DNA of 64,000 nucleotides from Jatrophihabitans telluris (GCF_023516435.1 NZ_CP097332.1:868001-932000); one strand, 5' to 3'. Counted from the stretch's first letter, positions 25,586 through 33,352 are shown. Made by a program: numbers and translations. Notes: a model not told the origin generated them from the letters alone.

Positions 25586-25662
25586 GGGGCTGTGGCGCAG
25601 TCCGGTAGCGCACCTCGTTCGCATCGAGGGGGCCAGGGGTTCGAATCCCCTCAGCTCCACCA
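25586..25662 (+). tRNA. tRNA-Ala(CGC)
   Basis: The 77 nt fold as a cloverleaf with encoded CCA. The acceptor pair is GGGGCTG with CAGCTCC, D-arm GCGC/GCGC, anticodon stem CCTCG/CGAGG with loop TTCGCAT (anticodon CGC, reads GCG), and T-arm AGGGG-TTCGAAT-CCCCT. The G3-U70 pair, the main alanine identity element, is present, with discriminator A73. Its 3' end is duplicated downstream (see attachment-site entry). Confidence 0.95.
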
Positions 25663-25774
25663 ATCTGTGAGGCCCGCCCTGTCTTTTGGGGCGGGCCTCA
25701 CAGATTTCTGAGACAGAGCGATTCGAGGAGGAGGGCCGAGGGACGAGGCTCGACGGTTCCCCTCAGCTCCACCA
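25646..25774 (+). repeat. 17-bp direct repeat of the tRNA-Ala 3' end (candidate attachment sites)
   Basis: TCCCCTCAGCTCCACCA occurs at 25646-25662, as the tRNA 3' end, and again at 25758-25774 without a tRNA body in front. Duplicated tRNA 3' ends are the usual footprint of tyrosine-integrase elements inserting in tRNA genes. Only 112 bp separates the copies, so it could be a scar of an excised element, with the second copy forming the left edge of the island to the right. Confidence 0.75.
25663..25706 (+). terminator. Long perfect hairpin directly after tRNA-Ala
   Basis: A 17-bp perfect stem starting at ATCTGTGAGGCCC and ending GGGCCTCACAGAT, with a loop of about 9 nt (TGTCTTTTG). There is no U-tract, so termination would be of the actinobacterial U-less kind, or the hairpin may guide 3' processing. 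Confidence 0.8.
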
Positions 25775-25776
25775 CG

Positions 25777-25808
25777 CAGGCCCCGGAATCCGGGGCCTGT
25801 AGGTTTTT
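25777..25808 (+). terminator. Rho-independent terminator after the duplicated tRNA end
   Basis: A 10-bp GC stem (CAGGCCCCGG/CCGGGGCCTG) with a 3-nt loop is followed by TAGGTTTTT. It may be the original terminator of the tRNA gene, displaced by the 112-bp duplication. The 25809-26112 stretch after it shows no convincing gene. Confidence 0.85.
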
Positions 25809-26112
25809 CAGGAGTCGCCGTATTTGGACTTGACCCTCGTTTGACCCTGAATCCCGACGTCACTCCGTGTGTGTCGACGTGTCGGAGCACCACACGCCGG
25901 CATGCTCCGGTGCGTCGTGGGGTTGGGTTCGTGGTCGCAGGCGGTGAGACCGAGGAGTTTCTGCAGGGCCGCCGTGGGGACGCCGCGGATCTCGGCTTGC
26001 GGCTCCGACAATTCTCACCGCCCACGCAGTCGAGGCGATCCTGCACAACCGCGCCTGCGTGCGGGCCCGGGTCGAGGACCTGCATCGCCGACGTGCCGCG
26101 CGTGCCGCTCGG

Positions 26113-27171
26113 CTATCCGGTGACAACAACGGTTCCTATGGACTCAGTGTTGGGCGCTTTGAGGCTCCAGAGCACCTTCGTCGGACCGTGCGAGGTGCCG
26201 GCCGGAAGCGGTAGTCGCATGGCGAACCGGACTGTCTGGCCGGGGATGATCGCGCGGACCGGTGCGCAGTTCAATGCATACGTTCGCTTGTCCGGCGTGG
26301 ACGTGAGCGCTGCTTCAAGGTAGCCGGGGCACGGCGTCAGACTCACTCCCTGCGCGGTCGGATTGTGCACAGCGACGGTGAATCGAAGCACCGAGCCTGC
26401 CTTGGCGGTGTGCGGCAGCTCGAGCGTCGTGCGCAGCACGTCGAGTGGGTAGACCGGTTCCGGCTTCGGATAGTGCGGGTCGAAGAATGGGGTCAGGCGG
26501 AGCCCGCACGTCAGATCGAGCTCGATCGTGCGGGGAACGTTGAGGGTGACGCTGCTGCCGCCTGGCAACTCGATGCTGACCCGGTCGTACGTCTGGCCGC
26601 CGCCACCGCCTCCGGGGCGTGCAGCGCAGTACGTGTCGGTCTCAAGTCCGATGACGGTCACGCCGTCTGGCGGCATGTTCGCCGCGTGCCCTGCCGGAAA
26701 GAAGCTCCCGTTTATGCCGGTCACGCTGGGGCGCCCGGGCCCGGTCGCGACGACGTGGGGGTAGCCCGCGAGCAGGCACGTCGATCCGCTGACGTTGCGG
26801 AACCGGACGTAGGTGATCGTATGGCCGCCGGCACCGTTGCCGAAGCCAAAGGATGCCGAGACGTCGTGCCGATGACAGGGTCGCGCGTTCGCAGGCGGGG
26901 CGGGGGGCGACGTTGTTGTCGGTGGTTGATCAGGCGGCGCGGGGGCGTCGATCCATGGGATGACGCTGTCGCCTGGCTGCGCCGAGCGTGACCGGGGGGA
27001 CGTGTGAGACGGCTGCCGTGACGACGAGCCGGCCGAGGTCGCGCAGCCGCTCAGAACGGCGATGGCCGCCAACCAGAGCGCACCTGCTGCTCGAGTCCTG
27101 GCGGGACCTCTCACGTAGAGAAGACGTGTCGAGGACGGTGAATTGTTGCGCCCGCGGCTGCTCTCGGTCAA
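26113..27171 (-). CDS. Putative lipoprotein with DUF4232-like domain
   Basis: Up to 352 aa; a GTG at 27114 is a likely alternative start because it places the signal peptide at the N-terminus. 'AAGALWLAAIAVLSGC' is a lipoprotein signal with lipobox LSGC. A Pro/Ser/Thr-rich linker follows, then a domain with 'ASFGFGNGAGGHTITYVRFRNVSGSTCLLAGYPHV', matching the DUF4232 pattern of secreted mycobacterial and streptomycete proteins. The C-terminal 150 residues look like a second beta-sandwich. It is probably attached outside the membrane; function is unknown. Confidence 0.75.
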   Translation of the reverse strand: MTESSRGRNNSPSSTRLLYVRGPARTRAAGALWLAAIAVLSGCATSAGSSSRQPSHTSPRSRSAQPGDSVIPWIDAPAPPDQPPTTTSPPAPPANARPCHRHDVSASFGFGNGAGGHTITYVRFRNVSGSTCLLAGYPHVVATGPGRPSVTGINGSFFPAGHAANMPPDGVTVIGLETDTYCAARPGGGGGGQTYDRVSIELPGGSSVTLNVPRTIELDLTCGLRLTPFFDPHYPKPEPVYPLDVLRTTLELPHTAKAGSVLRFTVAVHNPTAQGVSLTPCPGYLEAALTSTPDKRTYALNCAPVRAIIPGQTVRFAMRLPLPAGTSHGPTKVLWSLKAPNTESIGTVVVTG

Positions 27172-27267
27172 CGACCCGGGGTCGATCGCGACGACGCGGT
27201 CGGGAGGACCCGATGGCTCCGTGAAACGCGCGTCTGCTCATGCTGATGAGCGTGCCTTGGCGGTCAG

Positions 27268-27525
27268 TCCCTGGCACGCCACGGGCTCTCCCGCGCCGGC
27301 GACCGCCAACTCAACTACGCGCTGCACGTGATGGCCCTGGCCCAGATCCGCTACGACGGCCCTGGTCGCAGCTACTACCAGCGCAAACGCGCCGCCGGCA
27401 AGAGCCACAAAGAGGCCATGCGTTGCTTGAAACGCCGACTGTCCGACGTCGTCTACCGCACCATGATCAACGACTCGGTTTCCTTCGTCGGGTGTGAACA
27501 AGCGCAGGGGCGCTATTCCGATTGA
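27268..27525 (+). pseudogene. IS110-family transposase, C-terminal remnant
   Basis: The frame reads SLARHGLSRAGDRQLNYALH, then MALAQIRYDGPGRSYYQRKR, then AAGKSHKEAMRCLKRRLSDVVYRTMIND, which is the typical end of an IS110 (DEDD-type RuvC-like) transposase. The N-terminal catalytic part is missing. The last residues (SFVGCEQAQGRYSD) are read from a dispersed repeat that also occurs at 40.25 kb, so the element was cut by rearrangement at that repeat. Confidence 0.85.
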
Positions 27526-27582
27526 TGACGAACCCCCTCCTCCTGATTGGTCCGAAACCTCGTCCGCTCATGCCGATGACAG
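27483..27582 (+). repeat. Dispersed repeat, copy 1 of the TGTGAACA-type (second copy 40252-40345)
   Basis: About 100 bp reading CTTCGTCGGGTGTGAACAAG through GATTGGTCCGAAA to CGTCCGCTCATGCCGATGACAG. A similar sequence lies at 40252-40345 and a shorter one at about 47090-47130. It ends in the TGCCG-core site seen throughout the island. Confidence 0.8.
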
Positions 27583-27604
27583 GGTGCCTGGACCTAACTA
27601 AATT

Positions 27605-28234
27605 GTGGCCGTGAAGAGAGCGAAGGGGCCCATGTCGGCGACGGAGTTCATCTCCGAGAAGGAGCGTCGGATTCGAGACGATCCGACCTACCGTGCCGAG
27701 GTCGAACGGGCAGCGGCTGAGCAAGCAGATCGCGCCCGGCAACGCAGTAAGGCTGAGGAGCCGGTGCTTCGGGATCTTGTATCGGCTGGGGTGTCGGTCG
27801 GATCGCTGTACGACCTGTACAAAGTGCCTGAGGAGTTGCCGTCGGCCATGCCGGTTCTGATCGAGCACCTCGCTCGCGACTACCCCGACTCGGTCTACAC
27901 AGCGATCGGGTCCGCCCTGGGTAATGGGGTGGCCCGCCCTTGGTGGGCTGATCTCGCTTCGCTGTATCTCTCAACTGGGAAGGCGGAGGTTCGCGATCGG
28001 CTGGCCGCAGCTCTTAGCCAGTGCGCCGTCAAGGCCCATTACGAGGAGTTGCTGACGTTCCTGGCCGACGAGACCCTCGGAGAGTCGCGGATCTACTTTC
28101 TAAGAACGGTCAACCGGATCGGCAACCGCAAGAGCCCAGGGGCAGGTCGTGCGGTAGTCGCCCGCTTCGCTGACGACCCGGTGCTCGGCAAGGAGGCAGG
28201 TGCGATCCTCGCGGGGAAGGGGCCCAACGACTAG
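27605..28234 (+). CDS. Helical-repeat (HEAT-like) orphan protein
   Basis: A 209-aa soluble protein with a GTG start; an ATG at 27632 is possible. The charged N-terminal helix (residues 15-55) is followed by repeated helix pairs, e.g. 'VSVGSLYDLYKVPEELPSAMPVLIEHLARDYPDS' and 'EVRDRLAAALSQCAVKAHYEELLTFLADE', suggesting a HEAT/ARM-like solenoid. Similar helical proteins occur among bacterial immunity-type families, but I recognise no named one. It stands alone between a dispersed repeat and a TGCCG/hairpin cluster (28245-28330). Confidence 0.6.
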   Translation: MAVKRAKGPMSATEFISEKERRIRDDPTYRAEVERAAAEQADRARQRSKAEEPVLRDLVSAGVSVGSLYDLYKVPEELPSAMPVLIEHLARDYPDSVYTAIGSALGNGVARPWWADLASLYLSTGKAEVRDRLAAALSQCAVKAHYEELLTFLADETLGESRIYFLRTVNRIGNRKSPGAGRAVVARFADDPVLGKEAGAILAGKGPND

Positions 28235-28244
28235 CGCCACCGCG

Positions 28245-28330
28245 CTCTATGCCGCGTTGAGCGCTACCGCGCTCTTCTGCCGCAAGCAGCGCGCGGAGAG
28301 ATAGCGTCCGACTTTGCCGCGTGTGGCGCG
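28245..28330 (+). repeat. Cluster of three TGCCG-core sites with hairpins
   Basis: TGCCG cores occur at about 28250, 28285 and 28313. Between them are short inverted repeats (AGCGCTACCGCGCT) and one copy of the GAGAGATAGCGTCCGACTTT half of the 37-bp unit amplified at 45.3 kb. It lies between the HEAT-like gene and the convergent 28356 gene. Confidence 0.7.
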
Positions 28331-28355
28331 CAACTACGGGAGACGACTGGGGTGG

Positions 28356-28838
28356 TCAGACCTCGGGAACGCAAGCCCTCACCGCAGCGCGCAGCTCGTC
28401 TTCGACTGCTTGACGAGCGTCGGGGCTGGTCTCATGGTCTCGACGGTCGAGCAGGATGACCAGCTTGCGATCAAGCGGTCCCTGGGCATCCCATGCCGGG
28501 ATGCGGGCGTAGAACGGCCCTTCGAAGAAGTGAAGTGGGAGGTTCCAGTACCCGAACGCGGTCAGTAGCACTCGGTACTCGTCGTCCTCATCCGTGAAGA
28601 CGGGCACGCTGATCCCGTGCTCAGCCAGCATCTCCCGGATCGGCTCCTCAGCCTCACTTCGGATCGCGCCTCGTTCCAGGCTGGCGACTGTGACGGTCGC
28701 TTGGCCGGTGACGCCGGACGCGAGCAGGTCCTCGGCGAGAACGACCGCATCATCGACGCGCAGCCCGTCGGTCAGGACCAAGCCGACGGCCGCGAGGTGG
28801 AGACGAGCAATCTGGTCCGGTCCCACGACCTCGGTCAT
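28356..28838 (-). CDS. Orphan protein of unknown function
   Basis: About 160 residues from the ATG at 28838; in-frame starts upstream reach 28868. The N-terminal half is alpha-helical with a hydrophobic pattern (IARLHLAAVGLVLTDGLRVDDAVVLAEDL). The C-terminal half has 'RVLLTAFGYWNLPLHFFEGPFYARIP' and a basic-acidic tail. There is no signal peptide or TM segment. Gene boundaries coincide with TGCCG-core/hairpin sites at both ends. I do not recognise the family. Confidence 0.55.
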   Translation of the reverse strand: MTEVVGPDQIARLHLAAVGLVLTDGLRVDDAVVLAEDLLASGVTGQATVTVASLERGAIRSEAEEPIREMLAEHGISVPVFTDEDDEYRVLLTAFGYWNLPLHFFEGPFYARIPAWDAQGPLDRKLVILLDRRDHETSPDARQAVEDELRAAVRACVPEV

Positions 28839-28879
28839 GCACACGATCATCTCATCGACCCGACGCACTCACGTGCCGC

Positions 28880-28925
28880 TGGTCGGGCGCGGAGAGATAG
28901 CGTCCGACTTCGCCGCTGACAGTCG
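28880..28925 (+). repeat. Single copy of the 37-bp hairpin unit
   Basis: GTGCCGCTGGTCGGGCGCGG followed by AGAGATAGCGTCCGACTTCGCCGC matches the unit tandemly repeated at 45347-45983. The arms GTCGGGCG and CGTCCGAC pair with one G-U. Confidence 0.85.
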
Positions 28926-28963
28926 CGCACCGTCGTGACCTGTATCTGTGACAGGATCGCCCC

Positions 28964-29266
28964 GTGACCCGGCGCCGTGGGCGCTTTGAACGGTTCGTTC
29001 AAGCGACTTATCCCGGCCTCGAAATGGGAGGCCGCCTGGTACTCATTGCGCTCCTTCCGTTCGTGCTCGCTCTGGGTGCCGGAGTGTCCTTGATCAACAT
29101 TGGGACGGACGGTGCAGAGTCCATCGGCCATGCCGCAGCCCTGGTGGGCGGCGTGGTGATTCTGGTCGCCACGCTTGCCTTCCTTGGCGCATACGTGTTC
29201 GTGTTGGCAAGGTCCATCAGATCGGCACGCACCGATCGGCCGGCGGGGAGGCACGCAAGCGAGTAG
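28964..29266 (+). CDS. Small two-TM membrane protein
   Basis: 100 aa, GTG start. The basic N-terminus (MTRRRGRFERFV) is followed by TM segments 'LVLIALLPFVLALGAGVSLI' and 'AAALVGGVVILVATLAFLGAYVFVLA', then a basic tail. No family is recognised. It is flanked by a hairpin unit upstream and a dispersed repeat downstream. Confidence 0.55.
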   Translation: MTRRRGRFERFVQATYPGLEMGGRLVLIALLPFVLALGAGVSLINIGTDGAESIGHAAALVGGVVILVATLAFLGAYVFVLARSIRSARTDRPAGRHASE

Positions 29267-29269
29267 CGC

Positions 29270-29575
29270 CTCGCCCTCATATGCCGCTGTGAGAGCGCGT
29301 CTCTGGGGAGTGGGACCCCCAGTGATCTGCCTTCGTCATGGCGCGGCTCATGGGCTTGGTGCCGCACGGACGACGGGGCTTCCGGAACAAATTGCCCTAC
29401 GGTCTCGCTGTCTGATGTGCGGCGTGGTGTGCTGGTCCTAACAAGTGAGGTTCTGTGCCTTCTGCGCCTCCTCGGAACGCCCTGCCAACGCACCGAAGCC
29501 GACCGCGACAGCTCTTCCGCCGGTCTTGGCCGTCAGCAAAGCGTGTTCGATCAGTGGGCGTCGGCCTGACTTGAG
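29270..29575 (+). repeat. Noncoding stretch with approximately 80-bp dispersed repeat (29324-29402)
   Basis: After a TGCCG-core site at 29282 comes a diverged copy of the recurrent element running from GATCTGCCTTCGTCATGG to AACAAATTGCCCTACGG. The downstream ATGTGCGGCGTGGTGTGCTGG recalls the element at 47.06 kb. The final 150 bp hold nothing I can identify. Confidence 0.75.
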
Positions 29576-29800
29576 TTAACCCTCAGATTTTGGTCGTCGC
29601 GCGGCCAATCTGTCTGACTGATACCGAACGCCAACCCTGTCGGCGAATTGGCACAGCAGCATCGCCACGAAGATGATGAAGCCGACTGCGTAGGGCATGG
29701 GCGGTGAGGGAAGGCGCACGATTGCAGCGATAATTCCCAAGGCTAGGAGCGCGAGGGCCGCCCCCACGCCGCAAAGAAAGCCAAACAATTTTGCCGGCAT
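29576..29800 (-). CDS. Small two-TM membrane protein
   Basis: 74 aa with two TM helices, 'LFGFLCGVGAALALLALGIIAAIV' and 'MPYAVGFIIFVAMLLCQFA', and a short basic C-terminus. No recognisable family and no ribosome-binding site stronger than average. Confidence 0.5.
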   Translation of the reverse strand: MPAKLFGFLCGVGAALALLALGIIAAIVRLPSPPMPYAVGFIIFVAMLLCQFADRVGVRYQSDRLAARRPKSEG

Positions 29801-30260
29801 CTCGGAACTACCCCCGGGTGGGCTCGATCGTCGCCAAGTGTTCGAGGTGGACCCTACGACTTGTGGCGCGGATGAGCCAGCACCGGTCGGGCTTGTGTCC
29901 CTTACTTCAGGGGAGGGGCATTCGTTTTGCGGAACTCAACTACTCGCGAAGCGAGGCGGGGTCAAGCGAGTGACGCTTTGTTGGTCAGCGCCCGTGCTCA
30001 GGCTGCCGCGTCGACCAGCGGACGTGATCGCGTACTCGCAGACCCTCCGCCCTGGGTAGGTGTGTCGCGTACGTCGCGTGGTCAATCGGTGTTGGTGCCC
30101 GCTTGGGCGACGAGGCGTCCGCAACAAATTGCCCCACGGTGGTCTGTCGAGTGTTCGGCATGGTCTGCTAGAGCAAGCGTCCGGTCTTGCTGAGCCGCTG
30201 CAAGCCGGATGGTCCCGTGAACCCGCGTCCGCTCATGCCGATGAGCGAGTGGCCTTTCGG
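29801..30260 (+). repeat. Noncoding stretch with a diverged dispersed repeat (about 30085-30250)
   Basis: The first 280 bp show no convincing gene. From about 30085 there is a diverged copy of the recurrent element (GTTGGTGCCCG ... GCAACAAATTGCCCCACGG). It ends AAGCCGGATGGTCCCGTGAA and CGTCCGCTCATGCCGATGAG, the same end as the 216-bp repeats at 30.9 and 43.0 kb. Confidence 0.75.
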
Positions 30261-30788
30261 TCAACCCATTCGGGCTGCGGCGCTGCTAGGGAGCTGCCCG
30301 ATCGCGCTGACCGAGTGGTCGCCGTGGCGGCAGAACCAGACCGCGTGGCCCTTGACGGAGCGCGGGTCTAGCCCGAACCCGTGGGTGGGGCAGACTGGCC
30401 AAGCAGCGCTCAGGTCGTCAACTACGTGATCTCGAAGGTTGTCGGCGACTTCGCAGATGGTCTCTGGTGCTCGGATCGCGAGGGTGGCCGGCGTCGAGTA
30501 GTTCCCGTTGTACGACACGATGAGGGTGCCGTGCTCGTCTCGCCGAATGTTGATGCTCGGGTTGAACGTCGAGGTGCGTTCGACGTCCGCGACGAACAGC
30601 GCGACCGCCTTGTGGGCTAGCTCGCTTTCCCTTTCGTAGTAGAGGCGCCGGACTTCGTCGCGGCTCACCGCACCATGGGTGTCGAACGTCGCGCGAAGAA
30701 ACTCCGGGAGACCCTCGGGAGGCGTCCCAGGGTCGTCTTCGTCATGCAGGTCGAACGACGCGATCCAAACGTCAAAGCCATCCGTCAC
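30261..30788 (-). CDS. Orphan protein with C-terminal CPxH...C zinc-like motif
   Basis: 175 aa, GTG start. The C-terminal 'WPVCPTHGFGL ... AVWFCRHGDHSVSAIGQL' pattern (W-x-C-P-x-H, then W-x-C) recurs in many uncharacterised actinobacterial proteins and may hold a zinc ion. The N-terminal 'FDVWIASFDLHDEDDPGTP' is acidic. It is probably cytoplasmic. Its 3' end abuts a TGCCG site at 30235. Confidence 0.6.
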   Translation of the reverse strand: MTDGFDVWIASFDLHDEDDPGTPPEGLPEFLRATFDTHGAVSRDEVRRLYYERESELAHKAVALFVADVERTSTFNPSINIRRDEHGTLIVSYNGNYSTPATLAIRAPETICEVADNLRDHVVDDLSAAWPVCPTHGFGLDPRSVKGHAVWFCRHGDHSVSAIGQLPSSAAARMG

Positions 30789-30804
30789 AGATGACAGTCT
30801 GCCG

Positions 30805-31098
30805 CGAGCGCCCGCTCATGCCGCTGGGCGGGTCGCTACGCTCGACCGCATCTGCCGCTGGTCGGGCGCGACCCGCTCCAGTGATCTGCCTTCGTCATGG
30901 CGCGGCTCATCAGGTTGGTGCCCGGTCCGGCGACGAGGCGTCCACAACAAATTGCCCTACGGTCTCAAAGCCCAACGGGCGGGTCTGCCGGCGCCAGCAT
31001 CTTCTGGATTTACAGTCGAAGGGCTGTTCATCCATCTTGTCTGAGCCCCTGCAAGCCGGATGCCCCGTGAAGCGCGCGTCCGCTCATGCCGATGACAG
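30805..31098 (+). repeat. Composite repeat including a 216-bp near-identical copy (30883-31098)
   Basis: Two TGCCG sites (30818, 30852) bracket a hairpin, GCGGGTCG with CGACCGC. Then 30883-31098 is nearly identical to 42990-43206. It runs from GATCTGCCTTCGTCATGG, through AACAAATTGCCCTACGG and a GCCCAACGGGC mini-palindrome, to CCGCTCATGCCGATGACAG. No protein is convincingly encoded. Both copies are in the same orientation. Confidence 0.9.
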
Positions 31099-31110
31099 CT
31101 CGCTGGGAGG

Positions 31111-31398
31111 ATGTCAGACATGGCAATCCATGAGCGTGCAACCGCCATCCGAGCGACCGCTTTCCCGAAGCGGACGGTGCTGGGCCGCACCAGGACCGCC
31201 TTCCGGTTCGACGCCCTGTTTGCCGATGGTCACATCGAAAACGACGTCGACGTAGATGCCGCCCTCGACGGAAGACACTTGCCGGCTGACGCGTGGGCGA
31301 CCCGAGTTGCTGCCGAAGCGGCCTGTCCCGCCGACGGAGCCGGTCGCTGGGTTGAGTACGCGACGGGCCGCGAACTTGATGGACCACCGCAGATCTAG
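31111..31398 (+). CDS. Possible orphan protein
   Basis: 95 aa (MSDMAIHERATAIRATAF...). The middle is acidic (FADGHIENDVDVDAALDG). A 129-aa frame on the minus strand (31114-31503) covers the same DNA. I prefer the plus frame slightly because of its more protein-like composition, but either or neither may be real. A TGCCG site follows the stop at 31410. Confidence 0.3.
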   Translation: MSDMAIHERATAIRATAFPKRTVLGRTRTAFRFDALFADGHIENDVDVDAALDGRHLPADAWATRVAAEAACPADGAGRWVEYATGRELDGPPQI

Positions 31399-31460
31399 TC
31401 GCTCGACCATGCCGCGTTGAGCGCTTCGTTCGCGATGGTGCCTCACGTAATCTGCTCTCC

Positions 31461-32108
31461 ATGCCAGAACAGAGTCATCAGTCCGGGGACGCGTTCTCAC
31501 CATGGACCTCCGCTGGTGCAGACCGACTGCGCCAGACGGCCCGGGAAGTCGCTGCAGCGATCATCACTCACGCTGACGCCGTCGTGGCAGTCGGCAGCGA
31601 CGAAGACATTCGGGAAGTCTTCGATGCAAGCGAGGCACTGCTTTCGGTCCTGGTGTCCTACGCCGACGCACAGTTCGAGTACACCGGCACAGGCTTCCCC
31701 CTTGGCGCCCTCGCCCAGTTCCTTGATGACGATGACGATGACGATGTCGACCCGAGATCTCTACCTGTCGCGGGCATCTCCGTATTGCAGCGTCACGATT
31801 ACCAGGTGACCGATCCTGCCGCCGTGATGGCTGCGGGCCGCGCGGCCTTCCAGCGGTACCAGCCGGGAGTAACCGAGGAAGCTGCCGAAGCGGACGTTGA
31901 ACATCTGGGTCTAGCGCTCTACCACGTCGCGCACGAGAAGGGTTGGAGCAGCATCGGCGACGCCGACGGCTTGCGCCCTACAGGCGGCCAGGTCATCGTC
32001 GTTTCCCAAGACGAGGTCCTGGGTCCAGATCCAGACGTTTGGCCGGATGACCTGTTCGAGGAGCCAGGCCCGCGCCTTTACTGGCAGTCGGACATCTACG
32101 GGGGCTGA
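31461..32108 (+). CDS. Orphan acidic protein with aspartate run
   Basis: 215 aa with a normal ATG start. Residues about 90-97 are a run of seven or more aspartates (FLDDDDDDDVDPRS) between two helical parts. It has no signal or TM segment. The pI would be very low. The function is unknown; acidic single-domain proteins in such arrays are often toxin-neutralising, which here is inference. Two TGCCG sites follow the stop (32131, 32160). Confidence 0.65.
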   Translation: MPEQSHQSGDAFSPWTSAGADRLRQTAREVAAAIITHADAVVAVGSDEDIREVFDASEALLSVLVSYADAQFEYTGTGFPLGALAQFLDDDDDDDVDPRSLPVAGISVLQRHDYQVTDPAAVMAAGRAAFQRYQPGVTEEAAEADVEHLGLALYHVAHEKGWSSIGDADGLRPTGGQVIVVSQDEVLGPDPDVWPDDLFEEPGPRLYWQSDIYGG

Positions 32109-32212
32109 CAGCCTCCCGCCGGCTCGACCGCTCATGCCGCGCAGCGGGCCCGCCCGCTCATGCCGCAGATGGTGCGCGGTCGTGCCTGCGATGAGCGTGC
32201 GACCATGACGCC

Positions 32213-32465
32213 GTGGACCGCGCCACCCTCAGTGCCCTCATGACGGCCGAGCGAGTTGATCCGGCGGCGTTCAATCTCGATTCGAACCGGCAGCCAGACG
32301 AGCGCTTCTGTCTCGTACCAGTCTTAGGCAGCTAAAGGTGCTCTATTCCGAACGTGGCCAGCGGACGGGAACGCGCTGGTTCGAGACGGAGGACGACGCC
32401 TGCGATTTCTTGGCGCAGCGACTGCTAGCTGACAGCGCCAGTCGGCTTCGCGGCCAGTGGGCCAA
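32213..32465 (+). pseudogene. Broken small gene (frameshifted/internally deleted)
   Basis: A first frame, GTG at 32213 (MDRATLSALMTAERVDPAAF), stops at 32335. The next frame continues at once as VLYSERGQRTGTRWFETEDD then ACDFLAQRLLADSASR. I recall intact actinobacterial proteins with this 'V-x-Y-S-E-R-G ... F-x-T-E-D-E-A-C' end in a single frame, so this is a decayed member with a deletion in the middle. Confidence 0.6.
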
Positions 32466-32526
32466 CAACCGGAAATGCCGCTGGTCGGGCGCGCCGAATG
32501 ACGGATGTAATGGAAGGATTGACGCT

Positions 32527-32730
32527 GTGCCGCCCAAGCCGCGATATCGACTCACCGCCCGTTCTGTAGCACTCACCCGTGCCTGATGGACGATCTGTGT
32601 TGTCGCCCTGCTCCTTGCCCTGGCAGGGATCGCTCTCGCGATCGGCGGCAGTCGCTTAGGTGGCACGCTTATCATCCTGGCGGGCATGACGATCGCGCTG
32701 ACTGGGCTTCTGGCCTTGGGTAAGGACTGA
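32527..32730 (+). pseudogene. Nonsense-mutated copy of the 67-aa membrane protein gene at 47867
   Basis: Exactly 204 bp like its intact twin. It reads MPPKPRYRLTARSVALTRA and then TGA at 32584-32586, where the intact copy has GGA (Gly). After the stop the frame continues as WTICVVALLLALAGIALAIG without gaps. The start is GTG instead of ATG. The duplication extends beyond the gene on both sides. Confidence 0.9.
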
Positions 32731-32732
32731 AT

Positions 32733-32835
32733 TGGCGAGTAGCACGCTCGCACGCATCTGCCGCTGGTCGGTCGCGGCGCTGTGAACGACCGCTCATGCC
32801 GCTGATGGTGCGCGGTTCTGCCGATGAGGCGTCGT
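32733..32835 (+). repeat. TGCCG-core sites after the duplicated cassette
   Basis: TCTGCCGCTGGTCGGTCGCGG, CGACCGCTCATGCCGCTGATG and GTTCTGCCGATGAGGCG are three cores within about 70 bp. The same arrangement follows the twin cassette at 48.07-48.15 kb, so site and gene were duplicated together. Confidence 0.8.
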
Positions 32836-32884
32836 TACGGGCGGTCGCGGCCGGTGTCCAGGCGAAGCCTGAGATGATCGTCGA

Positions 32885-33352
32885 GTGACCGAGGACCCGC
32901 TGCTTGCTGACAGTTCAGGGCCTCGTTGGCGCGTGCGCGTCATGCCGTCTCGCGGGTGGCGACGTTGGTTCAACCGGACGCTGGCCCAAGCCGACGTGGC
33001 TACGCCACAGGGGGGTCGTTACCTGGTCCGCATCGTTCGCAACCTGCCGTTCACGCAGAGCCCGTTGGGTCCCTTCGACGACCTGGTGCCGCAACAGATT
33101 TCGCTCGCGGCGCTCGTCGCCGCGAACGTCTACCCACGCGGCCGTACCGGGTGGAGCGTTCACGTTGTGAAGCCGGCGACCCCGTGGCGAGCCGAACGCG
33201 TCGTCTTCACCCGTCGCAGCCGCGACGCCGCCGACGTGGTCGATCGCGCCGTGGGCTTAGCCGACGCAGCGTATCGAGGCGAAAAGCCGTGGGAGTCCGA
33301 GGAGATCGTTCCGCTTCGCAACAGCATCAAACGCATGATGAACTGGGACTGA
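32885..33352 (+). CDS. Orphan protein of unknown function
   Basis: 155 aa, GTG start. Basic (WRVRVMPSRGWRRWFNRTL) and without TM segments. 'YLVRIVRNLPFTQSPLGPFDDL' and 'GWSVHVVKPATPWRAERVVF' suggest a mixed alpha/beta fold. I recognise no family. It is flanked by TGCCG sites on both sides (32817 and 33410). Confidence 0.6.
   Translation: MTEDPLLADSSGPRWRVRVMPSRGWRRWFNRTLAQADVATPQGGRYLVRIVRNLPFTQSPLGPFDDLVPQQISLAALVAANVYPRGRTGWSVHVVKPATPWRAERVVFTRRSRDAADVVDRAVGLADAAYRGEKPWESEEIVPLRNSIKRMMNWD

Noticed and set aside
25811-26085. Tyrosine integrase remnant on the minus strand
   Set aside because: A short stretch 'IRGVPTAALQKLLG' recalls the end of integrases, but the following H-x-x-T-x-x-Y catalytic tail is absent and no other frame continues it. 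Too weak to annotate.
28220-28262. Canonical integron attC site (GCCCAAC ... GTTGAGC)
   Set aside because: GCCCAAC is part of the last codons of the HEAT-like gene, the interior does not fold as paired L boxes, and the pattern is not repeated at the other borders. The sites in the island share TGCCG, not RYYYAAC/GTTRRRY.
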